NCBI RefSeq assembly: GCF_040939455.1
Contig: NC_134109.1
Coordinates: forward strand, 36,597,501 to 36,661,500
Length of the DNA stretch: 64,000 nt
Direction: 5' to 3'
DNA from: Microcebus murinus
Lineage: Eukaryota > Chordata > Mammalia > Primates > Cheirogaleidae
Of this stretch, positions 33,801 to 46,785 are shown piece after piece; positions within the stretch are counted from its first letter, which is position 1; the number at the start of each line of letters is the position of its first letter. The position numbers and the translations under genes are program-made. A model generated the notes under the pieces. It was not told the origin of the DNA and did not search any database. It was given only the letters and a program-made list of their open reading frames with translations.

Positions 33801-35859
33801 ACCAAAAACGTCAATAAAACATACCTGGGAATGAATTAATTCATTGTCATTTTTGAAAGATACTGAAGTAAGTTATTAGCCTTTGACTGGACAAGTCAGC
33901 CTCAGCTTCTTCAACCGCAGAATTGAAATCAGTACCAAACTTGACCATTTATTGAAGTTGTGAGGATCAAATGATGGGGATATGGGTTATAAGTGACTGA
34001 TGTAAACTACACACGAGTGTTTCTGCTTTTCAAATGCTTCCCTGTGGAGTCTAGACTCTCATTTGAACATACTGCACAGGTTAGCACGCAGCCAAGTACC
34101 ACTAAAGTGTGAAATATCTCATAAGCCTATGTGGACTGCTTGTCCACGGTTCAGGACAGTATTCCCTGTCAGTGCAGAAGTGTTACTTGTCTGGTTTGTA
34201 CTCTTACCTTAGACTGGTGTAAGTAACATAAAGGAAAAGTAAATCGGCCCATATACTGTGTTTCCCTGAAAAGAAGACAGGGTCTTATATTTATTTTTCC
34301 TCAAAAAGACACCCTAGGGCTTATTTTCAGGGGATGTGTTATTTTCCCCTCAAAGCCTCAGCTTGCAGCATGCACAGGATGGCCGGAACTCCTCTGATCC
34401 CCTCCACTTCCCCCACAAGAAGACAGTAGCTCTCATGTTTTTGTCATATCTTCAGAAGAAGACAGCTGTCTGTTGCACTCTCTGGAATTCATAATTCTTA
34501 GGAGTTTGGATCTGATTGAGTTGGGTTTGTTACCATTCAGTATAGGTAGGTTGGAATAAGATAATATATGAAAAAAATCCAGTTCTGATAAGGCACTCAA
34601 TGTATAATAATCATTAAATATCTCTGCTTTTTTCATGGAGTAGGAATGGGAAAGCAAGGAGAAACACATGAGAAGTTTCTGTGGCCCCCACCTGGAAGTG
34701 GTCTACATTACTTTTACTCACCTTCCATTGGCTAGAAGTCTGTCACATTGCCACACCTGACTAGTTAAATTGTGTGTCTAGCTAGTGATCAGCTGATGTG
34801 TTAGTCTGTGCTATAATGGGTAGAACCTCTAGCCAGCTGCTTACAACTTGTTTGCAGCTCTTAGTTTTCGACTGTTATTTTCTTCACCCTATAAACTCCA
34901 TTGTCATCCAAGGGTGTTTGTAGACAGCTCTATTGGATAAAGTTCTTTTTAAGCTGGCTCCAGACCTGTACTTTCAGTCAGGTCCACAGAAAAAAGTCTC
35001 ACATCTTTTGCCCCGATAAAGTCTGTAGTGGGCAATAACAATGCAATGCAGCCATTTCTCCTTGTTCTGTTTGTATTGGTAGCCAGTTGTAGTCTTTTTC
35101 ATTTTTCCAGCATGGATCCTATATCAACAATTTGCAGGGGACCAGATCAAGTAGCTCTCATGCATAGTAAAGTGAGGACAAAGAAAAAATTTCACAATAT
35201 TCCCATAAACTTTTTCCAAAGAGATTATTATTTTTTTAAACTAGATTTGGGCCAACTCCTTTGCAAGCCCAATGTGAGTGGTCTGCCATCTAATTTTGAG
35301 ATGTGAGGATATAGTATGCAGTTGATAAGCCACAAAATTTTTATTTTTTTACACTTAAAGTACAGTTTATTGGGGATTTTCTTGATTAATTGTATGACTT
35401 TTCAAAAGAAATTCTCCCCACTAATCCAAACCTAAGCTATTTCACTTATTTGTTAAATGCTCACATTTGGTTCACCAACCCTTTGTTTCTTGAGATAGTC
35501 AGTTGTCTTACTTTGTTTACAATAAATGTCAGTGACTGAGATGAATGATAGTTATAAGTGATTTTTTTTTAAACTCCTGAAAAATAGTATTGTTTTAGGG
35601 CCACATTATTTCACATCTAAGCATTTAAAATTGGATTCACTTAGCTTTAAATGCAGATTTTTCTTGGGTTCCAAGTTCATTTTGGCAGGGCCGATTCATC
35701 ATTCTAGCTCGATAAATTGTATAGCTAGTGATAATTAGTAAAACTCTATTAACATTTTAAAGAACAAAACACTCCATTTATGTTCTGTTGTATTTTCCAA
35801 GTTTTTTGGCTTAACATTAATCTTTATGTAATAACAAGCGTAAAGCATAAAATTGTTGG
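33801..35859. other. intronic stretch, mostly unassigned
   Basis: Contains the possible DNA-transposon end at 34252-34345. The rest shows no coding signal or clear repeat. Confidence 0.35.
34252..34345 (+). mobile_element. possible end of an unclassified DNA transposon
   Basis: TACTGTGTTTCCCTGAAAA is followed by two related AAGAC/GGGTCTTAT-like and GGGCTTATTTTCAGGGGAT blocks with partial internal inverted symmetry. I associate this arrangement with short vertebrate DNA-transposon ends, but I see no matching second end or duplication nearby. Confidence 0.3.
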
Positions 35860-36065
35860 CAGAATGGTGTGATAGAAGGAATCACTTGGGGTCACAAGAT
35901 CTATCTAGACCATGTAAAATATATAACTTTTCTGAGCTTTGGTTTACTCATTTGTAAACTATGATAATAGTACTAATCCTACTTAACTTACAGAGTTGTG
36001 AGAATCAGACAAAATGATAGATACTGTAGTCCTTTGTAAAATGTGAAATTCTTTCATAAAATGTA
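35860..36065 (+). mobile_element. MIR SINE
   Basis: GAATCACTTGGGGTCACAAG, TCTGAGCTTTGGTTTACTC and TACAGAGTTGTGAGAATC are in MIR order. Confidence 0.7.
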
Positions 36066-36519
36066 AGGTTAGTGGGTTATATTACTTACTGTACCTTGAA
36101 AGCGTTCAAATTTAGCATTAATTCTGTTATGAACTCCACTGGTTCATGTGATTTTTTTTTTTTTAAAGCTTTAGCACAGTTTTGCTTCTTCGTAAGCTGA
36201 CAACCAAAAAATGATAAAAATTCCATCAAGTCTTTTTGGTGTGCCTTCAGATTTCATTTTGCCTTGCTAACTCTGCAAGTTCATAGGAAAATTAAAAGCA
36301 ACCTCTTTAAAGACTGAAAAGCTTGGTGTGCCATTATAGTTTAAAATATTTTCTTGATAATTTAGATTAATCTATCATGTCAGTTAAGATATTTCTTTTA
36401 CATGTTTTTTTAGTGTTAATCTGTATATATTGAGTAAGTGATGGTTCCATTCTCTTTGTGGATATTCTTCTTGATTGTTATTAGTTTATTGGCTTTTAAA
36501 AAAGAATAGCCTTGAATTG

Positions 36520-36740
36520 CAGCAAAGCTAATGGTTAAGAGCACAGAAACTGCCTGGGTTGTATTCCGGCTTCAGTTATTAGCTGTGTGATCTTGGGCTA
36601 TTTATTTGTAACTACTCTGTACTTGGGTTTCCCCATTTGTGAAACTAGATAATAATTAGTACCTTATAGAATGTTAGGAAAATTCAATGAGTGAATATTT
36701 GAAGTGCTTAAAAAAGTGCCTGGCAAACTGTTAAATAATT
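36520..36740 (+). mobile_element. MIR SINE, well preserved
   Basis: AATGGTTAAGAGCACAGAAAC, TGTGTGATCTTGGGCTATTT, TTGGGTTTCCCCATTTGTG and AAAAGTGCCTGGCAAACTG span most of a MIR. Confidence 0.85.
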
Positions 36741-37759
36741 TTTTTCTTGTTGATTTTATTCACTAAAATTTATCAAGTATTAATGGGAAATAATAGCAAA
36801 GAGAAAGCTTCAGAGGCTGGCTGATATTTTTAATTTATTATGTCTTACAACTGATACTCTTTCTTTAAGCCTATAAATACTTGGAAGCTTGAGTGTTTGC
36901 CTCAGTCAACCACAGTTTGCACTGGATTTCATATCCATGATATTTTCATCATCTTAAGAAAAATGTTTATTAGTTTTAAGGATTTCCACATGTGCATGCT
37001 TTAAATATTTTAATTGTATGTTGCTTGGTTTGAATTATGATTTATTTCAGTTAGTACAAATAAGAATCCTGAGGACACTTTGCATTTGAATGACTATTAT
37101 AAAATGCTTTGTAAAATATATGCTTTATATCTGTGGTCCCCAACTCCTGGGCCATGGACCAGTACCAGCCTGAGGTCTGTTAGGAACTGGGCTGCACAGC
37201 AGGAGGTCAGCAGCAGGTAAGTAAGCAATGCTTCACCTGTACTTACAGCTGTTCCCCATCGCTGGCATCACCGCCTGAGCTCCGCCTCCTGTCAGATGAG
37301 CAGCAGCATTAGATTGTCATAGGAGCACAAACCCTACTGTAAACTGCATGTGTGAGGGATCTAGGTTGCATGCTTCTTATGAGAGTCTGATGCCTGATGA
37401 TCTGAGGTGGAGCTGAGGTGATGATGCTAGTGCTGGGGAGGGCTGCAAATATAGATTATCATTAGCAGAGAGGTTTGATTGCACAGAGACCATAATAAAT
37501 CATTTGTTTCCCAACTCATATGGAAACCCAACAGTGAGTGGCAAGTGACAATTAAGCTGCATCTGTGGCAGGCTTTATAGTGGCAAGTGAGCATCTTACT
37601 TAAATTGTATAGCTGCATCTGGTGGCAGGCTTTAAGTCAGAATCCAACATTTATTTTAGTCCATGCATGGCCAGCGCATTATTTTATTTATCACTTCTAT
37701 CCATGGTGCACTAGTCTCAGTCACAGTTTTAGTAAGCCCACAAGCTAACCCTAGCAGAA

Positions 37760-39814
37760 ATGAGTAAAAAACAAACATTACGAGAGAGTTTCTTTGAAAA
37801 AGGGGAAAGACCCAATGATGTGACAGCAGAAGATCTAAGACTGCCAACAAAATGAAAACTGCATTTAAAAAAAAATTCCAAGATAGATTTCAGTTTCTTG
37901 AGAATAAAAAAAGAAAGAAGAAGAAAAAAATTCCAAGAGTCTCTCAAATTATGGATTCATTGCAACAGGTGATTCACATTCTCTAAGCTTGGCTTTGTAT
38001 AATATGTGGCAGTGGGCTATCCAACAAAACCATGAGACCTTCAAAACTGCTTTGCTACATGGAGACCAAGCTCCTTGCACTAAAAGACAAGCTTTGGAGT
38101 TTTTCAAATGAAAAAAAACGTGAACACGAAGAACAGAAGCAATTATTGAAGGCCGCCACTTCATCAAAGGTGTCTGTACTGAGAACATCATTCTTAGGGG
38201 CTAACTGCACTGCTAAAGCTAAGAAGCCATTTACTATTGGTGAAGATCCGCCTGCTGCTAAAGACATTTGTCATGAACTTTTAGGATAGGCTACAGTTCA
38301 AAACGTGGCACATGTTCCTCTTTTGGCTAGCACCATAACTAGATGAATTGATGAAATAGCAGAGGATATTGAGGTACAATTGTTAGGATTAAGAGTCACT
38401 GTGGTATGCAATCTAGGTTGACAAGTCTACTGATGTTGACAACAAGGCAACCGTGGTTGTTTTTGTGTGATGTAGTTTTCAGGAGGATTTGCATAAGGAT
38501 ATGTTATGTGCACTTTCTTTTTCTTTTTTTTTTTTTCTTTTTTTTAGGTTGAATTTCATTCTCTTACTTGGGCTAGAGTACGCGGGCGTCAGCCTAGCTC
38601 ACAGCAACCTCAAACTCCTGGGCTCAAGCAATTCTCTTGCCACAGCCTCCTGAATAGCTGGGATTACAGGCACACACTACTATGCTTGGCTAATTTTTCT
38701 ATTTTTAGTAGAGATGGGGTCTTGCTCTTGCTCAGGCTGGTCTCAAATTCCTGACCTCAAGCAATCCTCCTGCCTTGGCCTTCCAGAGTGCTAGGATTAC
38801 AGGCGTGAGCCACTGTGCCTGGCCAATTATGTGCACTTTTGTTGCCAGCCAACATTACAGCTGTGGAACTTTTCAAGCGTTTGAATGATTACATATCAGG
38901 AAAACCAAAATGGTCATTTTGCATCGGTACATGCATGGATAAAATTACTGCCATGACTGGACGGCTTTCTGGTTTCACTACTCAGGTCAAGGAGGTTGCT
39001 TCTGAATGTGAGTCTACGCACTGTGTCACCCATGGAAAAATGCTGGCTAGCTGAAAAATGTCACCTGAACTAAACAACATTTTGCAGGATGTATTTAAAA
39101 TTATCAGCCACATTAAAGTATATACCCTTAACTCATGTCTGTTTGTGCAGCTCTGTGAGGAGATGGACACAGAGCACACACATCTTTTCTTATAGACAGA
39201 AGTGAGATGGTGTTCTAAAGGTAGATCACTGGCCAGAGTTTTTGAGTTACAAGAGCTGCTCCAGAGATTTCTTTTACAAAAACCGTCACGACTGGTAGCG
39301 CATTTCAGTGACGCAGAATGGGTTGCAAAACTTGCTTACTTGTGTGACATATTCAACATGCTCAATGAACTCAATCTGTCACTTCAGGGGAGAATGACAA
39401 CTGTGTTTACTTTCCAACCACAAAAGACCCCTGATCTGGGAAGGAGTAGATCTATGACCCATTTGTGAATAAGCCAGGTGAGTCAACTTTGTGGTAGAAG
39501 AGGATTAACTGCTTGAGATCACAAATGGTAGCCTTAAAAGCATGTTTGAGACAATTTCAAATCTCCATATATTCTGGATTAAAGTCAAGGTGTACCATCC
39601 TGAAATTGCCACAAAAGCACTGAAAAGCCTGCTTCCATTTCCAACATCCTATCTTTGTAAAGCAGGGTTTTCTGCAGTGGCAGCAACCAAAACAAGATTA
39701 CGGAGTAGAGTGGACATAAGCAATGCACTTCGGTGTTGCTGTCACCCATTACCCCCAGATGGACTATCTAGTTGTAGGAAAACAAGCTCAGGCTTCCCAC
39801 TGATTCTGCATTAG
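37760..39814 (+). pseudogene. hAT transposase pseudogene (ZBED-like), interrupted
   Basis: The plus-strand frames, read in pieces, resemble BED-finger hAT transposases of the ZBED/FAM200 type. A Cys-x2-Cys pair lies near 37995-38010, but the paired zinc-binding His positions near 38045-38065 read as other residues. The RNase H-like core is recognisable at 38830-39055, a middle region at 39200-39420, and the C-terminal dimerisation motif (FPTSYLC block) near 39625-39660. At least six frame or stop breaks and an Alu insertion separate these parts, so it is dead. Confidence 0.8.
38517..38826 (-). mobile_element. Alu inside the hAT transposase remnant
   Basis: T-rich tail to GAGCCACTGTGCCTGGCC. 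Perfect duplications TTATGTGCACTTT at 38504-38516 and 38827-38839 fix its ends and prove insertion into the older transposon. Confidence 0.95.
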
Positions 39815-40009
39815 GGTGAGTTGTGTAATTATTTCATTTTATATTGCAATGTAATAATAATAGAAATAAAGTGCACAATAAATGTAAGGTGCTTGAATCA
39901 TCCCTAAACCATACCCCACCCCATCCCGGTCTGTGGAAAAATTGTCTTCCATGAAACTGGTCCCTGGTGCTAAAAAGGTTGAGGACCGATGCTGTATATC
40001 ATTTGAGAG

Positions 40010-40330
40010 AAGTGTAAGTATGTATTTCAGAGTGTGGGTTCTGGAATCAGATTTGAGTTCCAATCCTTGCTCTGCCTCTGTGAGCTGAGCAATATTTGAC
40101 AATTTGCCAATCCTTTCTAAGCCATGCTTTCCTAATTATAAAATACAGGAAGTGCACCTATTTTATAGGTGCACCTATTATATAGGCTTGTCTGGAAGGC
40201 TAAATGAGATATAATGCATTTATATTGTTATATATAATGCATATATACTGTTACATATAATGCGTATATACTGCATATATTTAGAATAGTGCCTGGCATA
40301 TAGCAAGAATTTAATACATGTTAGTTACTG
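40010..40330 (+). mobile_element. MIR SINE with an AT-rich tandem repeat
   Basis: GTGTGGGTTCTGGAATCAGA, CTTGCTCTGCCTCTGTGAGC and TAGTGCCTGGCATATAGC are MIR. The part at about 40150-40290 is replaced by AT-rich imperfect repeats of roughly 23-27 bases. Confidence 0.7.
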
Positions 40331-40474
40331 TTATGTCATGGATGCATTACAAAAGAACCAGCAAATAGAACAAGTGGTAATGTGAGGAGATCAAGGTTCA
40401 GATAGGATCTGTGATTAACTAAAGGTCACACCCCCCAAAAAGTAAGCCTCCACATGTCCAGTGAAGATCTTATT

Positions 40475-40605
40475 TTTGTTGTTTTATTTTTATAATTTTT
40501 ATTTCAAAATATTAGGGGGTACAAGTTTCTTGTTACCAGGATGAATTGTATAATGCTGAAGTTGGTGCTTTTATTGCACCTGTCACCATTACAGATCTTT
40601 TACCG
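40475..40605 (-). mobile_element. L1 3' end fragment
   Basis: TTTATTTCAAAATATTAGGG, then GGTACAAGTTTCTTGTTACC and TTGTATAATGCTGAAGTTGG give an old primate L1 terminus in minus orientation. Confidence 0.75.
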
Positions 40606-43600
40606 TTAAAATACTCCCTCCTTTTCTGCAGTCACACCTCTTCAACTCCTTCATATTGACTAGGTCCATCTAGAGATGATCTCTTTCATTTCCCAATGTG
40701 TTTCCAGTTCCTGGCTTTTGTCAGAATATTTTTATCTTGGTTATGATTCTGTCAGAGCCCTTTCATTTCTTCAAGGATCCTCCAGCCCTCCATTACTCAG
40801 ACTGAAAGTGGTTAGCATGGGTGACAGCAATCTATTCTCAAAAAAGGAAGACAGATAGAAGAATAGGTGTTAAAGCTAAGTTTTTCACATTGGTTGATCT
40901 TTTTTTATTCTCCTGTGGTTTCATTAGCCTATCATTAACTCATATTTAATGTATCACTGAATTACTTTTATGAAGCTGTTCTATTCCATTTAAACTTTCT
41001 CCTCGTTTTCCTCTAAGATTATAAAATCAAATTAAGGTTTTTCTTAGGAACTAAGAAGGAGTTTGAGAATCACACAAATCCTCTGAGCTATTCTAAAAAT
41101 AGGAAGAATGCAATTTATGAATTATGGGGTTAATTTTTAAAAATCTTGAATGGTTAAAATAATGGACGTATTTTTTTGCCTCAAAATCATGTTTATATCG
41201 TAAACATGCACGTAATATAATACTTAACTGCATTCTGAAAATTTGAGATAGTTTGATCCTATATATTTTGTGTAAGAAAAGTAACATTTTGAACATATTA
41301 ATTCTAGAATTTGGCTTTCTAGGACTTGCTATTAAATTGCATTCAAACCATCAAGTGTTTATTGAATGCATTCTGCATATAGGGTACTGTGTAAAACTAT
41401 AAGGTGATGTTTCCAAATCCTAACCCTTCCCTTAGTTTCCTCAATTATGCCTTCATTGGGTTTTCTGAGACTTTAGGAGATTGGGGTGAAGTGATCTTAA
41501 AGCTGTGATTGTGAATGTTTTATCAATATTGTTACTATTCAGTTTATTTCTTATGTAAGAGTAGCCTTGCTTTCTTAAAAGGAGGGTTGAGGGCGGTAGC
41601 TGTCTCTGAGCCTTGAAGATTGTTTTTGTGAGTCTTTTCCTGTTTAAACTGTCATCGTTTTACATATATGTGTAGTTCCTTATCTTTGTCTCCTTGTCTT
41701 CCTCTTTTTAGTGTATTTTTGTGTGTGTGTTTTTATTTCCGTATTCTTCTTAACAGAAGTAGGATTTTTGTGGACAGTCTATTGAGTTAGCCTCAGGCTG
41801 GTAGAGGATTGATATTAAAGAATTGGAAAACATGCTCACTGTCCTTAAGAAATTTATGCTTTATAGTAGGGATAAACAAATATAAATGTGTAAAATGTAG
41901 AAATAAATATTTCAATAAATTTAGTATATCAATATTCAACACAATATTTTGGCATTCTGAGGACATAGAAACTTACTATGCTAGGTTAAGATGTAAGTAC
42001 CAGCAGAATTTGAGCTAAATTTTGAAGCATGGGTAGGATCTAGATAACTTAAGGATGGAGGATTCCTGGAAAAGTATAATAGTAACCGTTTTTGTAGTTG
42101 TATTGTGGGAAAAATATTTTACTGGGTAAACTAACACATTTTATGTATTAAAATATTCATGTGTCTATAAAATACAGCAAGTAATTCACATGTTCAAACT
42201 TTCACTCAATATCTGTAGCCAATGCAGAAACAATAAAAGAGTATTATGATACTTTATAAAAATTATTTACTTTTATATACTTAAGAAATGTTTGTAAAAT
42301 CATATGCAGTGGTCCCTAGGTACATGCGGAGTTGAGGGGGGAGATTGTCCTCCCACATACCAAAATCTGGCCATACTCAAATCCCATAGTCAGCCCTCTA
42401 CATGTGCAGGTTTCTCAATCCAAGTTTGAAATCCAAGTATAAGTGGACCCTTGAAGTTCAAACCCATGTTGTTAAAGGGTTAATTGTATTTGCTTTTACT
42501 TCCCAGTTAATGGTTTCAATATTTTTGATGACATGAAATTAGTTTCTAAGAACAAAACTCTTTTATATGAAACTTCTCCTGTGGGAAGAATTTGTCCTAT
42601 TCTTGTCATCTTTGTCCAGGAACCAGTTAGATGTTAAATGAAGTCATCGTATCCTACTCTGCATCAGACACATAGGAAATTATTGCAGTTGAAGAGGAGA
42701 GGTCATGAGAAACTAATGGAGAATAATGGCAGGGCAAACAGCCGGGAAATGGATGTGAAGGGTGATTTACAAGGCAGGATTTGTAAGCTAGTTGACTCTT
42801 ATCCTTTGCTTTCATTTTAATCAATGATTCTGAGATTTTTGAGCCTGCATGATTGCAAAGATTGTGCAGTTAACAAGGATAGAGAATACAGCTATGTGAG
42901 TTACATCTTGGTTACATATTTAATTTGAAGTTCTGACAGCATGTCCAGGTATATGGGTCTAGGCACACATTAGAAATACGGGATTGGAATTTTGGGAAGA
43001 AATCAGGTAAAATCTAGGAGTTCATATGGAGGTAATAATTTATGTTGCCAGGGGAAGAAGGAACTTCTAAACAAAATTCAGTTCAATCTCAGTTATGGTT
43101 AACAGCAGAAATTTAAGTTCTTTTTTTTTTTTTTTTTTACTTTTATTCTAGGAGAAAGCTGTTGTAAGAAATTTAAGTTCTTATGTTAAAGCATTTCTCT
43201 GGAGACTGGAGTTATATCCTGAATGATTTTTTTGCAATTTTCTTAGTTTTTGGACTCGCTGCTAGGTGGCAGTAGTAAGTAATGCCAAGGGCAGGGAAAG
43301 CAAGTATTAAAACAGAGTTTGTTAGCTTAAGTCTAATTCATCTGTTTAGTAAAGTTACAATTCACCGTACATTATTTTCAGTCCTTCTTATTCATTACAT
43401 CGAATCTATAAAATAACTGTGAATTTTTTTCTCTTAATATGTGGCTCTTATAGGATAGTTCAAGAATTACGAGGGTTTTTTTTTATTTTTATTTTTTGTG
43501 GTATCAGGGTCATTTACTGTGTTCAGGAGAGAGGAAATGAGTTTAGAACTTACTGGGTTCAGATCTTCCCACAGTTGTTAAAAGAGCTGATCTTACTATA

Positions 43601-44394
43601 TCTTTACATAAGTATGATACAACCTATAAATATTTAAGGGTTTTTACCACTTTTTTAAATTCTACTTCAACATATTCCTTTTGGATATTCTAATTTGGAG
43701 TATTAAATAGTAAATTTATGTCAAAATGTAAAAGAAAGTGTTATTGGCTGTCAATTAATATTTATAAAATATCGCCTTATTGTATGAGAGATATGTTGAC
43801 ATAATTATAAGCTGTTTAGTGTCAGAAAGCCTCACTGTGGCTTAATCTTAGAGTAACCTAGAATATTTATGATCAGTTAATATTAGCCGCTTTTTGTCTG
43901 TTTGTCTGGTTTTCTTCTGTTTCTTTCTTCCTGTATCCGTTATGGTTTTGTGTTTTTTCTTCCTCTGCCCATTCCTTAAACAGTGGTGTTCCAGGGTTCT
44001 ATTCCTGGCCTACTGTTTGCTGTCATTCTGTGTCATTCCCCTTCAGCACTGCCACTTCCTTAGTTTTTAATTACTGCCTGCCTCCTATAGACTGACAGAA
44101 TCCCATACTTTCCCCTTGAGTTATAGATGGTGCATCTAAATATTTGCTGTACATTTGCCCTTGGCCACTCGCACAGCCCCTCAGGCTTAGTATGAGTAAA
44201 ACTGAGGGCATTTCTTTGTTTCCCTCCCTTTTTCTTGAATTTTGGATTCACTTTCTCCTTTTTCTCTTCCTTTTTTCTCCTCCTCCTCATTTCCAAATCC
44301 AGTTGGTGCCAAGTTTCATTAATTTTACCTCCTGAATATTTCTCAAGTTTGCCCTTTTTTTCTCCACCCTCTTCAGAGTTTCATCATCTTTTTT
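40606..44394. other. intronic stretch, low repeat content
   Basis: Apart from the Tigger-like MITE (42305-42490) and a T tract with a partial repeat of GAAATTTAAGTTCTT at 43110 and 43169, I recognise little. No coding exon seen. Confidence 0.4.
42305..42490 (-). mobile_element. Tigger-related MITE remnant
   Basis: The segment AAGTGGACCCTTGAAGTTCA followed by ACCCATGTTGTT and the preceding GTCAGCCCTCTACATG resemble the ends of the common MER-type Tigger MITEs in minus orientation. No clear TA duplication is seen. Confidence 0.5.
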
Positions 44395-44470
44395 TTAAGT
44401 TTTATTTTTAAGTGACACATAATTGTACATATTTATAGGGTACAGTGTGATGTTTCAATATATGTACATA
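44395..44470 (-). mobile_element. short L1 3' end
   Basis: ACATAATTGTACATATTTAT, then GGGTACAGTGTGATGTTTC is a minus-strand L1 3' terminus. Confidence 0.7.
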
Positions 44471-44474
44471 ATCA

Positions 44475-44546
44475 GACAGTGGCTCATAACTGTAATCCCA
44501 GCGTTTTGGGAGGCCGAGGTGGGAGGATTGCTTGAGGCCAGGAGTG
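44475..44546 (+). mobile_element. Alu left-end fragment
   Basis: CAGACAGTGGCTCATAACTG to TGCTTGAGGCCAGGAGTG, followed by a TTATG repeat. Confidence 0.7.
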
Positions 44547-44582
44547 TTATGTTATGTTATATTACATTATGTTATGTTGTTG
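44547..44582 (+). repeat. TTATG pentanucleotide repeat
   Basis: TTATG and TTATA/TTACA-type units lie between two oppositely oriented Alu pieces. Confidence 0.75.
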
Positions 44583-44858
44583 TAAGACAGAGTCTCACTG
44601 CATTGCCCAGGCTAGAGTGCCAAGGCATCAGCCTAGCTCCCAGCAACCTCAAACTCCTGGGCTCAAGTGATCCTCCTGCCTCAGCCTCCCCAGTAGCTGG
44701 GACTACAGGTGTGTACCATGATACCCACCTAATTTTTCTATTTTCAGTAGAGACAGGGGTCTTACTCTTGCTCAGGCTGGTTTCTAACTCCTGAGCTCAA
44801 GCAATCCTTCCAGCTTGGCCTCCCAGAGTGCTAGGCTTGAGGCACTGTACCTGGCCTA
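44583..44858 (-). mobile_element. Alu
   Basis: AAGACAGAGTCTCACTGCATT to GAGGCACTGTACCTGGCC. Confidence 0.9.
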
Positions 44859-44999
44859 GTATTTGCTTTGATAGTCAATAAACTTTTAAGGAAAGTTTTA
44901 GAAGAGAAAGGTCATATATTTACCCACATTTTTACCATTTCCACTGTTTTTTATTTCTTGTGCCAATCCAGTTTTCAGTTTAGTACCATACTCCTTCTA

Positions 45000-45655
45000 C
45001 CTGAATAACTTTATTTAACATATCTCATTTTGCAGTTCTGCTGATAATGAATCTTCTCAGCTTTTGTCTTATAGTCTTTTTTGAAATATATTTTTGTTGG
45101 ATACAGAGCTTTGTGTTGACAGGTTTTTCTTTTCTTTCAGTGCTTTAAAAGTGTCATTCCTTTGTTCTCTGGCTTCCATAGTTTTTGGTGAGAAGTCTGT
45201 AGTAATTCTTATCTTCGCTCCTGTGATGGTTCTTTTTTTTTCTGACAGCCTTCAAGATTTTGTCTTTATCTTTGGTTTTCAAAAGTTTGAGAGTGCATCT
45301 AGGTGTGTGTGTGTACGTGTGTGTGTGTGTGTGTGTGTTTATCCTGAGCTACTTGGATTGTGGTTTGTTGTCTTTTACTCATTTTGGAAAATTCTTGGCC
45401 ATTATCTCTTAAATATTTCTTCAGCCTTCTCTTGGTACTAAGTTACATGTATGTTACACTCTTTGATATTGTCCCTCAGTTCTTTGGTGCTCCCCTCCAC
45501 TTGCTTTTCTAGTAACGTTTCAGTTTGGATAATTTTTGTTGCTCTATCTTAAAGTTTGCTGATTCTTCCCTCAGCCATTTTGAGTCAACTGATGAGCTCT
45601 TTGAAAGAGTTCTTCATCTCTTATATGTTTTTCTTTTTATTTTTATGAACAATTC
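45000..45655 (-). mobile_element. ancient LINE (L1M/HAL1-like), first segment
   Basis: CTTCAAGATTTTGTCTTTATC, TTGGTTTTCAAAAGTTTGAG and GTGCATCTAGGTGTG are phrases of old L1-type ORF sequence in minus orientation. The element appears to continue in pieces at 45986-46090, 47790-48465 and 48736-48967. Family assignment is tentative. Confidence 0.45.
45303..45338 (+). repeat. (GT)n microsatellite
   Basis: GT units with one AC interruption, inside an ancient LINE. Confidence 0.9.
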
Positions 45656-45656
45656 T

Positions 45657-45985
<329 letters not shown>

Positions 45986-46089
45986 TACGAACACTTCTAT
46001 TTGACTTTTTCTTGCAGTTTCTGTCTTTCTGCTGAAATTCTCCATCTACTTGATCTTTTAACATTTTGATCACAGGCATTTTTTTTTTC

Positions 46090-46233
46090 AATTAAAAAAC
46101 AGGAGGCATAATTCATGTGACAAAATTCACCATTTAAAAGTGTACAGTTACATGGTTTTTAGTATATTCACAGTGTTGTACAACCATCACCACTATCTAC
46201 TTTTTTTTTCAAACTCTATGGTCAATGGATTTT

Positions 46234-46264
<31 letters not shown>

Positions 46265-46785
46265 GAGAACTTTATGTATCCCCACTAATTCCAGAATCTT
46301 TCCATTACCCCCAAAAAGATACCCCATACCTATTAGCAGTCGCTCCCAATTTCCCTCTTCTCCTAGTCTCTGGCAATCATTAATCTACTTTCTGTCATTA
46401 TAGATTTCCTATTCTGGATATTTCCTATAAGTGGAAACATACAATATGTGGTCTTTTGTATCTGGCTTCTTTCACGTAGCATAATGTTTTCAAGATTCAT
46501 CCATGTTGAAGCATGTATCAGTACTTCATTTTTTTTAATGATCAAATATTATTCTAATGTATGGATGCATATGCCACATTTTGTTTATCCTTTCATTGGT
46601 TGATGGGCATTTGTGTTGTTGATACTTTTGGCTATTATGAATAATGCTACTATGAACATTCATGTTCAGATTTTTACATGAACATATGTGTAAATTTATG
46701 AGAAACTGCCAAACTGTTTTCCACAGGGGCTACAACATTTCACATGCCCACCAGCAAAGTATAGGGTTCTGATTTTTTCACGTTC
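46090..46785 (-). mobile_element. old L1 3' half
   Basis: AAAATTCACCATTTAAAAGTG, GTTGTACAACCATCACCAC, TTCCTATAAGTGGAAACATAC and GGTTGATGGGCATTTGTGTTG are minus-strand L1 3' UTR and ORF2-end sequence, inserted into the older LINE. Confidence 0.8.

Larger units (their letters stand above)
37131..39991 (+). mobile_element. near full-length autonomous hAT DNA transposon, inactive
   Basis: The ends are related inverted repeats of the GGTCCCCAAC type, the right end reading GTTGAGGACCGATG. Flanking 8-bp duplications are CTTTATAT (37123-37130) and CTGTATAT (39992-39999), matching at 7 of 8. Inside is a plus-strand transposase remnant with a BED-finger-like N-terminus and a hAT dimerisation C-terminus. 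The subterminal 300 bases match the MITE at 56089-56538. The element is interrupted by a minus-strand Alu at 38517-38826. Confidence 0.85.

Noticed and set aside
38032..39814. A domesticated hAT-derived gene
   Set aside because: The transposase is split by stops, frameshifts and an Alu and has lost finger residues; there is no sign of retained coding capacity.
45094..45441. 115-codon plus-strand frame with hydrophobic stretches
   Set aside because: It lies in an ancient minus-strand LINE and crosses a GT microsatellite.
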